Origin: Opisthocomus hoazin
Taxonomy: Eukaryota; Chordata; Aves; Opisthocomiformes; Opisthocomidae
Reading direction: 5' to 3'
DNA: 64,000 bases
NCBI RefSeq assembly: GCF_030867145.1
Contig: NC_134440.1
Span: 8,618,001 to 8,682,000, forward strand
The position numbers and the translations under genes are program-made. Positions within the stretch are counted from its first letter, which is position 1. The number at the start of each line of letters is the position of its first letter. The notes beneath the pieces are model-generated. The model ran no database searches, was not told the origin of the DNA, and saw only the letters and a list, made by a program, of their open reading frames with translations. Positions 13,446-25,560 of the stretch are shown here, one piece after another.

Positions 13446-13823
13446 TGCCCAGAGTAACACTGTCCACGCAGCAGCATGCTACCCCAGACTCCCCGTGCAC
13501 TCGCAGGTATCTACAGGACTTACGGACTGCTGCTGGCGCAGCTGAACGGCGCCGGCTCACTGCTCGCAGGTCCCTGCGTCCGGGCAGCGGCTCTCGGATC
13601 CTCTTCGCTCCGCCTGAGGGTTGTTCTGTGGTACGACAGATGCCTCGTAGGCATGGCAGGGTGGTTTTGAGTAGCACAACCAGAGAGAACTTCGGTTCCT
13701 AGGAGAAGCTTTTAGAGGTAGGTTGGATACGTGCAGAAGGATCTTTCTGGTTCACTTAAAGGTAGATCTTTTTCTTTTTTTTTTTTTTCCAAATGTAACT
13801 TAAATTGCCTCTCCACTCCACAG

Positions 13824-15582
13824 CTGGTAGATTCCCGCAGTGTTCGGAAGCGGAAGAAAGTTGGGTGCGAAGCTGTAAAGTGAGTGGATTGTGTAGCTGT
13901 TGTGTGAACAGCAAGCAAGGGGTGGCGAGAGCCGAGGCTCGAGCCGTCTGGGAGGAGATCCTAGGGCATCCCCGCTGTGGAGGAGAATGGCAGAGCTGCG
14001 AGAGAGCGAGGCTGTCTCTGAGAGCTTGGGTCGGAGAGGAATGAGACGGGGTCAGGGGAGTTACGGCCTGCTGCGCCCCAGGCGATCTCTCCGGTGAGGG
14101 CTGGCATCCTGGTTCCGCAGCGCTGCGGGAGGGAGAAGCCACGCGTGCCAGACCTTGCCCAGACCGCGGGGAGCTGGCTGTGGAACAGCGAGGCAGGGGA
14201 CAGCGGGGCCGGCACAAGTTGGGCTCCCAGGGCCACGCAGCGACTTGCAGCCGTGTTGGGGAGGACAGTGGCGAGGGCAGGCATCGTGTCTCTGCGGGTT
14301 GGGACGAGCTGTCCTTCGCCTGACCCTGAGCTTCCAGGGTGTCTCCGGCGAGCTCCTATGTAGGGATCAAGGTCTTGGGGGGAACCTCAGTGCAGCGAAG
14401 GTTGCACCCAGCGGTGGGCCCTGGCAGTCTGCAGGGCTCCCCACCAGTCTGTCCCTGATTGCAGGGACTTGATGCGGGCCAGAGCAAAAGCAATAGGTAA
14501 AAATTACTCTTTTAAACTCGTTTACATGTTGGGTGTTTTAAGAAGAGCAAGAGACCCAGCTGTTCGTTAGGAGCGTGTCTGTCGCGCTTGCAGTATCTGG
14601 GGCGGGAGCAGAAGCAGGCTGGATGGCTCTGGTGGTCCCTCTGCCCGGGCTCCGTTGCTCCTGGGGGAAAACCAGAGCTGACTGAGATGGTCCCTGAGAG
14701 ATGAGATCTTCTAGCTGAGGTCCAGGCAGCAGCTCAGCCCCGTTATTAGAGCAGCGATCGCCTCGGCCCTCGCTGGCGTCGCTTCCCGGGTGGCTGGTGC
14801 GGTTCCAGCCCCGCGTCCCTGGCCCGGGCTGGCTGCAGCGGAGCTGCTGGGTTTCGGTGTCTGTCAGAGCCCCCGGCGCGTCCTGCTGACCCCTGCTCCG
14901 TCCCCAGCGTGGGGCTGGGCTGCGTCCCGCGCACAGAGGTCTTCTGTGCGGGCCGGAGGGTGCTGGCACGTGCGCGAGCCCAGGGACGCTCTCCCTGTCC
15001 CACTGCTGTCCTCGAGGCGCGGATGTGGCTGCCAGCGCCTGACCCCTGCCAGGCTGCTGAAGCCACCAGGAGAAGGGGGACTGTGAAGGCTCCTCTGACT
15101 GCTGAGCCCTGCTGCGTTTCCTCGGGCTCCCGGCCTGTCCGTCACCCCGACTTTCGGGCCGTGCGGCTCGCTGCCTCTCCCCCAGCACCCCGCAGGGCAC
15201 GTCGCAGCCCGCCGTGGCCACGCGTTGCAGCCGCCTCCGTCCCTGCCGCGGGGCTTCCGCCTGAAGCAGCCTCGGGACACCGCTTCGCGTCCCCTGCGGG
15301 GAACGGGGCGGCTCCTGCCCAGGCCCTGGGAGAGAGGGAGAGAAAGTTCAGTGCTTCCTAACCGGGGAGGGAAGGTTTGTTCCCGCTTCTGCCTCTTTCC
15401 CTTGTCTATCCGCCGGGTTATCTTCACCCCTGGCCGCAGCCACGGGGCGATACCTGGAGCAGCTGCTGATCTACCGTGCAGACACGCTGGATTTCAAAGC
15501 CAGCTCTTGCCCCGCGGTTCCCAGCTCCCCAGCCCTCTCCCGCCGCGGCTGCCTGCCCTGGAAAAGCCGGCACGTCTCCTAA
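13824..15582 (+). CDS. Unrecognised transcript, last three coding exons (13824-13879, 14465-14496, 15440-15582)
   Basis: I do not recognise this protein. Three exons with strong splice signals join in one open frame. 13824-13879 has a long pyrimidine tract with CACAG before it and a perfect GTGAGT after it; it ends with two bases of a codon. 14465-14496 (32 bp; TGATTGCAG before, GTAAAA after) supplies the third base and leaves one. 15440-15582 (GGCCGCAG before) completes that codon and ends at TAA 15580-15582. The product reads LVDSRSVRKRKKVGCEAVK, DLMRARAKAI, then ATGRYLEQLLIYRADTLDF and a Ser/Pro-rich tail. It has a basic, nuclear-localisation-like start and a helical middle. A strong polyA signal follows at 15989. 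The 5' exon is unknown. Joining from codon AAA 13375-13377 or thereabouts in the last REXO1 exon would be in phase, so it may be an alternative REXO1 C-terminus. It could also be a separate small gene or a chance arrangement. Confidence 0.45.
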
Positions 15583-16010
15583 CGCGGACCTGGGGTGCTG
15601 GCGTCCTGCCTGGGGGGCTGGTTGCTTGGCTTGGTCCCAGGGCCTGGGCCTGGGGAGGCAGAGCGTGGCTGCGGGGTGCCTTCCTCCCAGCATGGGTGCT
15701 GCCAGGCCAGGGGACCTCGGTTGTTTCCCCTTCCTTTCCCCACGGTTCAGCTGGGACCCCCCTAAAATGCGGCTTTTGGCGTGGGGTGTGGGGGGAGGTC
15801 GTGTCCCTTGTGGAGTGTTGGTGGGCAAGCGGACCGCTTCCCCCCGCCGTCGGGGTGGGTCGGGGCAAGCGTTGGGCCCACGGGCTTCCTGCGCCCCCGT
15901 CACGCTGTAAAACCAGAGGCTTGTGGCTGTGAGAGGTTGTTGGGTTGTACAGAACTGTTGTAACCTGTAACCTTTTGTAATTGTTTTTAATAAAAGGGTG
16001 TTGACTAGAC
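15583..16010 (+). other. Candidate 3'UTR of the unrecognised transcript
   Basis: GC-rich sequence runs from the TAA at 15580 to a T-rich, AT-rich tail just before the AATAAA at 15989. The abrupt change to TTTTGTAATTG-type sequence is typical of the end of a 3'UTR. It could also be the distal end of a long REXO1 3'UTR. Confidence 0.4.
15989..15994 (+). terminator. Polyadenylation signal with GT-rich downstream element
   Basis: AATAAA is preceded by T-rich sequence and followed within about 10 bases by GGGTGTTG and then a CT/GT-rich stretch. This is the best poly(A) site between REXO1 and ATP8B3 on the + strand. Confidence 0.65.
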
Positions 16011-16929
16011 GCACGCTCCTGAGTCTGGCTCTGCTCTGCCTGCGGCCGGGTTGGAGCCGGTGGGTGCTGGGGAGCGCCTGGGCAGGCTTCCGCGGAGCAT
16101 CCCCTCATCCTGCAGCCGCTGTCACCTCCGCCGTGTCCTCACAGCGGGGCTCTGCCGCAGAGCCCAGCCTTCCCCGGCACCGGTCACCGGCTTCGCAGCT
16201 CGCGGTGGGCCGTGCCTGTCCGCGGCACGTCAGCCTGCCGGGAGGAAAGGGGCCAAAACCCGCGCTGCTCGGCGGCGGCAAACGCCCAGCCCAGCGCCCC
16301 GGGACTGCGAGACGAGGCGATGCCCGGGATGGCGTGGGCCGCATCCGGCGCGGACCCTTCTCGCCCCCCACGCCGTGCCCTGAGCCGCGGGGCAGGTCCC
16401 GGCTCCTCTTGCCTCCGTCCCGGAGCTGGGGAGAGCCCAGGAGCGCCGGCCTCGCGTCCTCCCACCACCTCTCCGCGGGAGAGCCCGTATCAATCTCACC
16501 CGTGGGGCAGGAATTAAAGTGCCAAGCGAAGGAGCTGATTCAGCACGGAGGAAGAGGTGAAGGTAAAAAGTTCAAATAAAAAAAAAAAAATAATAGGCTA
16601 TTAGATGACCTCACTGGCAATGTGTTTTATTTAACGTGCCGGTGATGGCTTGGCCGTGGCAGCGGTTGCTTCGGATGCTGTAAAAGTCGCGGCTGACCCG
16701 TGTTCTCAGCCGCCTTTACGGGCCTTTGAGGTGCTGGGTGCGCTCAGCTCCGGCATCGGGGTGCTGTCCCTTCCCCTGCGGGACGCTGGCCCCGCATCCC
16801 CCCACATCGCCTGCTGCGAGAGCCCTGCTCCCGGCTGCGCCCCGCTCACCCGGCCCCGGCTGGGCCGAGGGACACGCGGACGGACGGACGGACATCGGCG
16901 CTGCGGCTGCGTGTTCCATATCCAGCTCG

Positions 16930-17757
16930 GAGGCCATTCAGTGTGACCTGGACAGGCTGGAGAGCTGGGCAGAGAGGAACCCTGATGAGGTTCAACCAGG
17001 GCAAGGGCAGGGTCCTGCACCTGGGGAGGAACAACCCCAGGCACCAGTACAGGCTGCGGCCCTGCTGGAGAGCAGCTCTGCGGAGAGGGACTGGGAGTGC
17101 TGGGGGACAACAGGGTGACCATGAGCCAGCAGCGTGCCCTGGGTGCCAAGAAGGCCAATGGCATCCTGGGGTGCATTAGGAGGAGTGTGGGCAGCAGGTC
17201 AGGGAGGTTCTCCTCCCCCTCTGCTCTGCCCTGGTGAGGCCCCATCTGCAGTGCTGTGTCCAGTTCTGGGCTCCCCAGTTCAAGAAAGATGAGGAGCTAC
17301 TGGAGAGAGTCCAGTGGAGGGCTGCGAGGATGAGGAGGGGACTGGAGAATCTCTCCTAGGAGGAGAGGCTGAGGGAGCTGGGCTTGTTCAGCCTGGAGAA
17401 GAGAAGGCTGGGAGGGGACCTTAGAAATGCCTCTAAATATCTGCAGGGTGGGGGTCAGGAGGACGGGGCCAGACTCTGTTCAGTGGTGCCCAGTGACAGG
17501 ACAAGGGGCAACGGGCACAAACTGGAGCAGAGGAAGCTCCAGCTGAACCCGAGGAAGAACTTCTTCCCTCTGAGGGTGCCGGAGCCCTGGCCCAGGCTGC
17601 CCAGGGAGGCTGTGGAGTCTCCTTCTCTGGAGATATTCCAGCCCCGCCTGGCCGCGGTGCTGTGCAGCTGCTCTGGGTGACCCTGCTTGGGCAGGGGGTT
17701 GGGCTGAAGGACCCCCAGAGGGCCCTTCCGACCCCTGCCATGCTGGGATTCTGAGAC
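16930..17757 (+). mobile_element. CR1 LINE fragment, about 830 bp
   Basis: The longest CR1 in the window. It runs from GTGACCTGGACAGGCTGGAG through the end of the reverse-transcriptase reading frame region (GGGACCTTAGAAATGCC, GAAGAACTTCTTCCCTCTGAG) to a degraded tail TGCTGGGATTCTGAG. The segment 17384-17690 is nearly identical to the inverted copy at 60183-60632. Confidence 0.93.
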
Positions 17758-19960
17758 CCTCGTTTTTCCCCAGAAAACCTTGTCAGAGCCAGGGCATCGC
17801 CAACAGGAACCACAGCGAGGGGCTTCCTTGCTCTCGGAAGCCTTCGCCCCTTCGGGGTCCTTTGCCTCTGACTCGGAGCGTCACCCCTGCCTGTGCCCCG
17901 CCAGCGGCTCGGCCGTCGGATGCTGGAGCTGAATCGGGGGAAGTGATGGAGCAGAGACCCCCTGAGCCGTAACCCCCATCCCTCTCCTCCCCAGACCCCG
18001 CAGGGAGGCCGGAGCGGCACAGCCACCTCCTTTGGGGCGAGCTGAGATTTGGGGAGGTGACACAAAGGAGCTTGCTTGGAAAAAAAAAAAAAAGGCTCAG
18101 AGGTGCTGGGGTGTCACAAATCCCCCCACTTTGTCCCCCCTTGCCGGGGGTCTGGCCCCTGGCCCTGCACGCTGGGCCCGTATCGATCTGCGGAAAACAG
18201 CCTCTGCCACCCGTCCCAGTCTAAGGTCTTCACTAGCGAACTGGTGCCACCGGGCTGGCCGTGTCCTCGGAGCTGTCACAGACACGGTGACCCGTGGGGT
18301 CCCTGGTGGCATGGTCAGGGCTGGTTTCAGCAGCGGGAGGAGGGTCCCTGCCCTGCCCCTGTCCCTGCCACCCCGGCTGCGGCTCAGCTTTGCACGGCTG
18401 CTCCCCTCCCTGCCCACAGCTTCGCTTTCCCAAGCGGGGAGGGAGGTTTCCAACCCGAATCAAAGCGGCCTCCTGTGCCCTTGCAAGGGGGGGAGGATTT
18501 GGGCAGCCCTGGGGGGGCTGGCTGGGCACACGGGGTCATTTCATGTCCCTCTTCCGCGGCTGAGAGCGGGCAGCTCATCACACGCAACCCTGCATTCGCA
18601 GACGCTGCCAGGGTTTGTGCCAGGGCCCGTCTCGTCCTGCCGCACCGTTCCCCGCCGAGGGGCATCGTGGGGTGTCTGTGTGTCACCCCCTGCCCCCCAG
18701 CCACCCGGTGCGGGTCAGAGGTGACCGCGGCCATTGATCCACTCTTTAAAAAGCTTTTTATCACGGTTTGCTCGGAACCTTCCAGAAGGCTGGGGCCGAG
18801 GGAGGGGGTGGGTATCCATCGTGCCTCGGGGGTCCCGCAGCTTGGGTGTGCGGGCGGGAGAGCTCCTGACGTGGTGACACCGATGCGGTGAGGCCGCTTC
18901 TGCCACGGCTGATGGGGACAGTCCCCGCGTGTCCACTCCCTCCGTGCTCCTCCTGGCTCCAGCCTTTTGCTCGGCCAGACCCGGGGTCAGTGCCCCGAGC
19001 CCAGGCACCTCGGCTGCTCGACTCCGTGCCTCAGTTTCCCCCCGAGCAGCAGCGGGGGATGCCTGTGCCCCCCCCACGGTCCTGCACCCCGAAGTGCCCT
19101 GCAGTGCAGGGGGGCTGCCCAGACATGGGGGTCCCTGTTCCCAGCCCCAGCCCTGCAGCAGGGTGAGGTGGGTGACACCGGCATCACCGCAGGGACCGGG
19201 GTCCTTCTGCACCCTCCAGCCACCAGCGAGAGGGGGGACCTGGGCGGACTGGGGAGCGGGGAATGGCAGTGGGCAATAAGGAGTCCCCACCAGTGCCCAG
19301 CCCTGTCCCCTGGCCCGAGGTGGCTGCAGGGTGGCCCCGGGAGCAGAGGAGGAGGAAGAGGAGGGTGCGGGTGCTGAGCAGGAAGGAGGGCAGCAGCGAC
19401 CGGTTGTGCAGGTTTTTGGGGGGGAAGGGTGAGTTTTTGGGTGCTGGAGGTGGGTGCTGGGTGCCGAGGGCATCGCTCGCCAGAGCCTCCGCACGGGGCA
19501 GCTCTGGGCCGGGGGCTGGCAGGAGGCAGCAGCCATGGCCGGAGCCAGCGCTGCCCGGCCGCCGTCCCTCGCACCGTGTCAGCCCGTGTCACCGCGTCTG
19601 CCGGCGGCCGAGCCCGGACCAAAGCTGGGGCATCACCCCGGGGAGGTGCCGGCTCCAAGCCGGGGGCTGCACGTGGGGCTGCTCCCAGGCTGAGAAACAA
19701 CCCCTATCCTGCGGGGAAAGGTTTCTAAATTATTTTTTTTATTTTCCCCAAACAAACGGGGCTTTGTAGCTGCTCGGCCGGTTGGAACGGGACACTTGGA
19801 GCTGCTCGGTCCGCGAGCAAAGGTAAAAAAACAGGCTCGGAGGTTTAACTCTTCCCTTCGAGCGGGATCTGGCTGCTGCCGCAGCGGGACGGTCACCGCA
19901 GCGCCCGGAGGAGCATCCTCTGCCCCGGCGATGGGCTCTGTGTGGCCTCCTGGCGCTCGC

Positions 19961-20038
19961 GTAATTGCAGCGGGGTGGGGGTGGGGGGTTCAGCTAATTG
20001 CAGGGGCCGATTGATTGGTAAAAAATGTCATTTTCGCT
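19961..20038. promoter_or_regulatory. AT-rich candidate enhancer with duplicated TAATTGCAG
   Basis: TAATTGCAG occurs at 19962 and 19995, followed by GATTGATTGG and AAAAATGTCATTTTC. It is sharply AT-rich in GC-rich DNA. Confidence 0.35.
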
Positions 20039-20762
20039 GGCCGCGGTTGCCAGGGTGACCTCGGCCGGTCTCTGCAGGCGTTGTCGGTTCCTGGGTGCCC
20101 GCAGCCACCCACCACGCGTCCCTGCGGCGGGGACGCCGGGGCGGGATGCAGAAATCTCTTTCCTTCCTCCAGATGCAGCCCACTGCAGCGAGAAGCGGCG
20201 AGAGGCCGTGAACGCCGTCGGGACGCGGAGGTTTGGGGCTGGGGTCCGCCCCCACCATGGCCCTTCCCGTCTCCCGAGGGTCTTGGCGGGGCTACAGGTG
20301 CCACTGGTGCAGAGGGACCGGCCGGGCGGGCTGGCGGGTAGGAGATGGCAGATGGGGGACGAAACACTGAATTTCCTCACAGAGGCTGCTCCCCGGCCAG
20401 GCGTCAGCCGCGCCGGAGCTGCCGGGGGTCACCGCAGCGGCCGAGGAGCTGCCCGGCGTGAGGGACGGGTGATGGGCGCGGGGAGCGGGAAGGGAGAACC
20501 TCCACTCGCGTTTGGAGAGAGGGGTTGGGTCGATGTTAACGATCAGGAGCCGGCGCTGCGAAAATGCCAAAAATGGCTCCCAGCCGGGCCGGCCGAACCC
20601 TGCCGCGGTCGAGGACGGAGACGCCGCGGCTCCGGCCCCGCTCCGGTGTCCGCCCGCTCTCACCTCTGGCGTTCGCTCAGACCACGGGACCAAAGCGTCC
20701 CATCCCGCCCGCCGTGACCCAGCGCTCTCCCTTCGAGCTGAACCCCGCTCGGCGGCCACCAC

Positions 20763-20848
20763 GTTTCATTTCGAAATGACACCTGCTGCCATTCACCAGC
20801 TTTGGGCGACAATTAGCAATAACTTGTTAATTTGGCTTTTCTCACAGC
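20763..20848. promoter_or_regulatory. AT-rich candidate enhancer with a 14-bp palindrome
   Basis: TCATTTCGAAATGA (20766-20779) is a perfect palindrome, followed by CAATTAGCAATAACTTGTTAA. No coding sequence is seen. Confidence 0.35.
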
Positions 20849-20988
20849 ACCGGCCCCTTGGGCAAGGCTTGGGCGAGGTTTTCTCCTCCCTCTCCAGGAG
20901 GTAAAGGAGCAGCCCCGGGATGGGGATGCACCCAGACCTGACCCCATCACTGCAGGCTGGGTGCTCGTCAGTGTCACCCAGCACCCTG

Positions 20989-21063
20989 TGGGGACATGGG
21001 GACAGGGGGACACGGGGACACGGGGACATGGAGACAGGGGGACACAGGGACATGGGGACACGG
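20989..21063 (+). repeat. Short minisatellite, GGGGACA(C/T) units
   Basis: About nine tandem, slightly varied 8-9 bp units (GGGGACAT, GGGGACAC, GGGGGACA). No gene overlaps it. Confidence 0.85.
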
Positions 21064-21140
21064 TGCAGCTACGTTGTTCATGGACCTCGAACAAGCTCCT
21101 CATGACTGCGCAGTAACTGCTTTATGGACTGTCGGGCCAG

Positions 21141-21195
21141 CGCTTGATTAATTGCCTCCGGGTTTCTGTGGTTAATTGCGGTGAGCAATTAATCT
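21141..21195. promoter_or_regulatory. AT-rich candidate enhancer with three TTAATTGC sites
   Basis: TTAATTGC at 21148-21155 and 21172-21179 and its complement GCAATTAA at 21185-21192, within 45 bases. These are homeodomain-type sites. Confidence 0.4.
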
Positions 21196-24004
21196 AACGA
21201 CGGCTAACGCAGGACCACTACGGTGGGGCCTCTCTGCGGGCGCACGGGGTGAGTGCAGGGAGGGATGGGAGAGCAGGGAGGCACGGGGCTGGCTCTCACC
21301 TCGTTAGCTGGCTGTCGCTAACGAGGCGGCCCCTGTCCCCAGCTGGGTTTGCAGTCCCAGCGCTGTCACCCCGGGGCTGCTCGTTTGTGCCTTCGGCCTC
21401 CTCTTCCTCGACTGCCCGCTGCTCCCACCTTCCTCGGTCGTGGAGGCACAGCCCAGACCCCACCGAGCTGCTGCCAGACCCCGGGAACTCCGGCGGGGGC
21501 TGAGCACTTCCCAGTGAAACCAGTTCAGCCTCGGCGCAGCCCAGTGCTCCCGCTGCCCGAATCTGCCCACTCTCTGCCCAAACACTGCCCCGGCGACGCT
21601 CGTGCCCACCCGCTGCCCTCAGAGCCGGCTCGGGACCCCCAAACCGCGCTGAGACGATCAGGATGGGAGCCGTGTCCGGGGGGAGCCCGGGGGGTGCCCA
21701 GCCAAGGTGCCCGGGCAGCCAGGACGGGAGGCGAGGCCGGGGCTGGAGGTGTGGCGTGGGCTGTCCCCAGTGTCCCTGCGTGGGGCAGGACGGGTGGCAG
21801 CAGTCCCGCTCGCCGCGGCGGTGGCAGGAGCTCGGCGGCTGCCCCGGGGCTGTCGGCGGGGACGCGGGCAGCATTGGTGCAGGTACGGGGACCCGGCGGG
21901 GAGTGTGGCATGGCGGCACTTCCCCTTCGCGGCAGCAGGTCCTGAGAGCTGCCATCCTCCTCCTCCTCCTCCTCCTCACCTCAGGGCAGCTGTGGGTGCG
22001 GGCAGCGGGTGCGGGAAGGGGCTTGTTGCCAGCGGATGCTTCAGGGCTCTCCTGGGAGCTGGGTCCCTCCCTGCGGACCCTGGGGAGCAGGGGGGAGCCC
22101 AGGGCAGCCCCCCCCTCTAACAACGCCGCGCTCGGGCGCTGGGTGCAAGGAGCAATTCGGGGATGGGGACGGGGGAGACGTCTTTTCTCCTGGAGTTGCA
22201 TCAAAACAGGTGGAAAAATATCGCGAGCGGAGGGAGACTCACGGCCCGGGCACGTCCTCGGAGCCGGGGAAGCCCCCCGAGGGGCTTTAACGAACCGTGA
22301 CCCAGCCGGGGTGCGGGGGCGTTTCCGGCGTGACGAGGGCAGGAGCAGGCATCCACCGCACCCACCCAGCCGCTCGTCGCCCGTCACCCGGCCAGCGTCA
22401 CCCTGTCGTGATGGGGCTGAGCTCGGGGTGATGCCGGAGCTGCGGCAACTGGGGGGGTGGCAGCAGGGGGGTCCCCGGGGCAGTGGGGCACTGGCTGTGG
22501 TCCCGGGGGATGCTGCGCTCGGGTAAACAACAGCAGTGCTGGCAAGGCGGGTTACGGCAGCACCCACCAACCCCGGGTGAGGGATGGGGGGTCAGGCTGG
22601 CCCCGTCCCCCCATTATTTTTTGTCTGGGAGGGAGCAGGAGGAGCAGAAAGGCAACCAGAAACCCCCGGCCGCGAGCGCTGGCTGTGCTGGGTCCGCTGG
22701 GCGCTCCCAGCGAGCCCGACACGTCTCTCACCAATTCCTGCGCTGAGCAACAGCTCAAGGTTTATCCAGCGATTTCAGAAACCAAACCGGCACAGAAACC
22801 CCGCCGCAGCCGCTCGGATCAGCCGACGCCATCAATCTCCGCGTGTTTCACCAGCCCGGGCCAAGCCCTCGTGGCGCAGCGCCCGCTCCTCCTTAAAACC
22901 GGTTTATTTGCGTTCAGCCAAACAAACCGCCGCTCGCCTAAAACTGGGGGGTTTTTTTGGGGTGAGAAAGCCCCGCTTTGGGTCTCGTGGCACCCAGCAG
23001 CGCCGCGTGGCTGCTGCACAGCCGGAGACCTCAGGAAGCAGCGGGACGGGACGTTCCCTGCCGGGCTGGGTGGACTGGCCGGTTCATCCCAGCTGAGCTG
23101 GAGGAACATCCCGTGGGTTAATGAATCTCTGTCGGTCTAGACGAGGTGTGGGGCAGCGGTCAGAGGACGTCGTGTGCCTTCGGCCATCACCGGCCCTTTC
23201 TGCCCGTGGGAAGCTCCGGGCTGGGGCGACGGCGGGGTCTGGCCACCCGGCTGGGGCAGGCAGGGAGCCCTGGCACCCGCTTCCAGCCCGTTCTGGCTTA
23301 CCTAAAGCGCAATTTTTATCTGTAATTATTGAAGTGACGAGTGAGGTTTGTCAAGAGGTTTCTTGGAAGTGAGGTTTCTTGGATACCTCTTTGCAAGTAT
23401 GCAAAGAGTGCTTTGAAACATTCTTTTTTTGTTGTTTTTTTCCCCCTCTCTCCCGGGCCCCGGCAAGGGGCTGTTTTCCCGGCTGCCTTTGCACAGTGCT
23501 CAGCTCCCCGTGTCTGCCAAGTGCAGGTGCTCAATTAACCGTACCTTCATCTGGCCTCAGGAACGCGAGTGCTTTGGAACCGATGCGCGGCGTGCGGAGG
23601 GGGTCATGGCGATGGTTTCTGGGTACAACGGGGCCGAGAGATGCCAAGTCCATGGGACGTGATGGAGAGGCAACTTCAGGCCCGACACTGAGCCCAGAAG
23701 GGTCCTTCTGAAAGGATGACCACAGGCAAACCCAGCGTCTTCCAGCGCATCTCGGGGAGACGCAGGGCAGGGTTAGACCCCGTCGATCAAAGCAATGGCA
23801 CTGTTTGCTGGTTTTGAAGCAGTAAGCCCAAGCAAACAGCACACATCGCTGCTGGCCTCAGCTTTAATATTAATGTCCTGGAGCAAGGAGCAGGGTCAGA
23901 AGATGCTTTGAGCAATGGTTCAGGGCTCTGAGGGCACTAACAGGCGTTAATGGCCCTGAACAGCCTCACCTGGGACCTCTCCCACACCTGCCCATGGGCA
24001 CAGG

Positions 24005-24360
24005 ACTCTAAGCTCAGTCCTGGGGCTCAGTCCTAGCCTGGGCTTCGCTGTAGGTGGGTTTGTCTCCAGCTTGGCCATATATATGTGCCTGGCCATGGAC
24101 CTGTCACTCTACCTATGGACTGACTTTCCAGCTTGGCCTTGGACCTGTCTTGTCTCAGTGAACCCGCCCAGCAACAACTGGACTGTGTCTCACCTTGGCC
24201 TTTGCCAGAAGACCCGATCCTGACCTACGTATTGACTTCCCAGCCTGAATCTGGACCAAACATCGCAACCCTGACCGGAGATCTGGGCTTAGGGTTGACC
24301 CTTGGATGCCATCCCTGGCTCTGCCCTGTTTGCCCATGGCTGGGGACTGTAGGATGGATG
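24005..24360. repeat. Unidentified repeat-like block
   Basis: Sequence of alternating CAGCTTGGCC, GGACCTGTC and GACTGACTTTCC-type phrases with internal duplication (CCAGCTTGGCC at about 24067 and 24128). The style is that of an interspersed or degenerate tandem repeat, unlike both flanks. I cannot name the family. Confidence 0.4.
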
Positions 24361-25429
24361 GGCTGGTGAGGACCTTGCTGTGCCCTGGCCCAGTGCTGGG
24401 GATGGGGTCATGGCAGGGATGGTTACCTGGTTACCTTCACCAGCGCGGGCCAAGGGGCACTGACTGGTTTAGAGGGGTGTGAGCAGGTGGCTCAGTTTTG
24501 CCCATGCTGGATACCCTGAGGTTCTTCTTGTCTCCTGCTGGATGTTCCCTATGGTGCAGGCACCTCTATTTAGCCCATATCCCTTGGCCTGTTTATGGGT
24601 CATGAGCAGGAGGTATCCCTGTGTGGTCAGAGGAGCTTGCTGAGAGAAGGAGATGGAGGGTGGTTTGGTGTCCCCTCCTTGTCTCCCTGCAACCAGCTGC
24701 AGCCCAGAACTGGCTGCCTGCAGGGAAAGGTGTCCCAAGCCGACAGCTTCACTGGGCCAAGGACACAAGCTGGGTCAGGGAGGAAGATGAGAGATTGCAT
24801 TTCTGTGTCAAATCCTTTCCCACCTTATTTTGCCCAAACAAAGTGGGAACAGCCAGTCTGGGCACCAAGGGGCTTCTGTTCAGCTGGGTATGGAAGAGAT
24901 CTTGTCCCTCCAGGTATCCCTGCTCTTCCAGCTCCTTCTTCTCTGCAGGACAAATGGTAGTTGGAGCTATGGGATGTATCAGCAGTGTCCCACCATGCAC
25001 AGCAGCTCCCTTCATTCCTTCTCAGCCATGCTGGGAAAATACATATGGGCCCCAAACATGCTGTGTTCATGGGTGTCATATAGGAACCGAGGACAGTGAC
25101 AAGTGCAGAGTGCTTAGTGGTGAAGAAGGATGACATCGTGGGTCAAAGCTATTTTTTGGCAAGCTCTCGGACGCAGGGGCTGAGGTGCTGCCCACGTTGC
25201 TGTTTGGGTTGTCTTCGACCTGGGATGAGGTGACAGCTCTGGCTTCGCTGGTGGCATCTCCGAGCATCTCAGGGCACTGTTATGTGTCGGGGCAAACCAA
25301 TACCAAATTTGCCTTCTACGATGAGGAGCAATAGGGAGAGGAGACACTTCAGTGAAAACAGGACAAAAAGAAGTGATCAAAGGAGTGAGATAAAAAATAA
25401 TGGCAAGCGCAGACTTCCGTGTGGGATTA

Positions 25430-25560
25430 TTTAATAATAAGGTAATTAATGCTTTATACCTCACCGACTCCTTTCATGTAAGGATCACAAAGCACTTCAC
25501 AAACATTAATTAATCTTCCCTAACACCCCTGTAGGGAGGGTCACTGAGCTACTGAGCGTA
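25430..25560 (+). repeat. Ancient SINE/LINE-tail remnant (MIR/L3-like)
   Basis: Contains TCACAAAGCACTTCACAAAC, ATTAATTAATCTTCCC and ACACCCCTGTAGGGAGG, which resemble the core and tail of MIR/L3-type elements found across amniotes. Family assignment is from memory and tentative. Confidence 0.5.

Noticed and set aside
15225..15932. 235-residue open frame on the + strand
   Set aside because: GC-driven frame; the phase-compatible exon reading at 15440-15582 uses a different frame and is better supported.
17384..17680. Open frame within the CR1 at 16930-17757
   Set aside because: It is repeat sequence (also present inverted at 60266-60560), not a host gene.
21296..22570. 424-residue open frame on the - strand
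   Set aside because: Arg/Pro/Ala-rich, overlapped by equally long frames on the other strand, no motifs and no splice context; explained by high GC.
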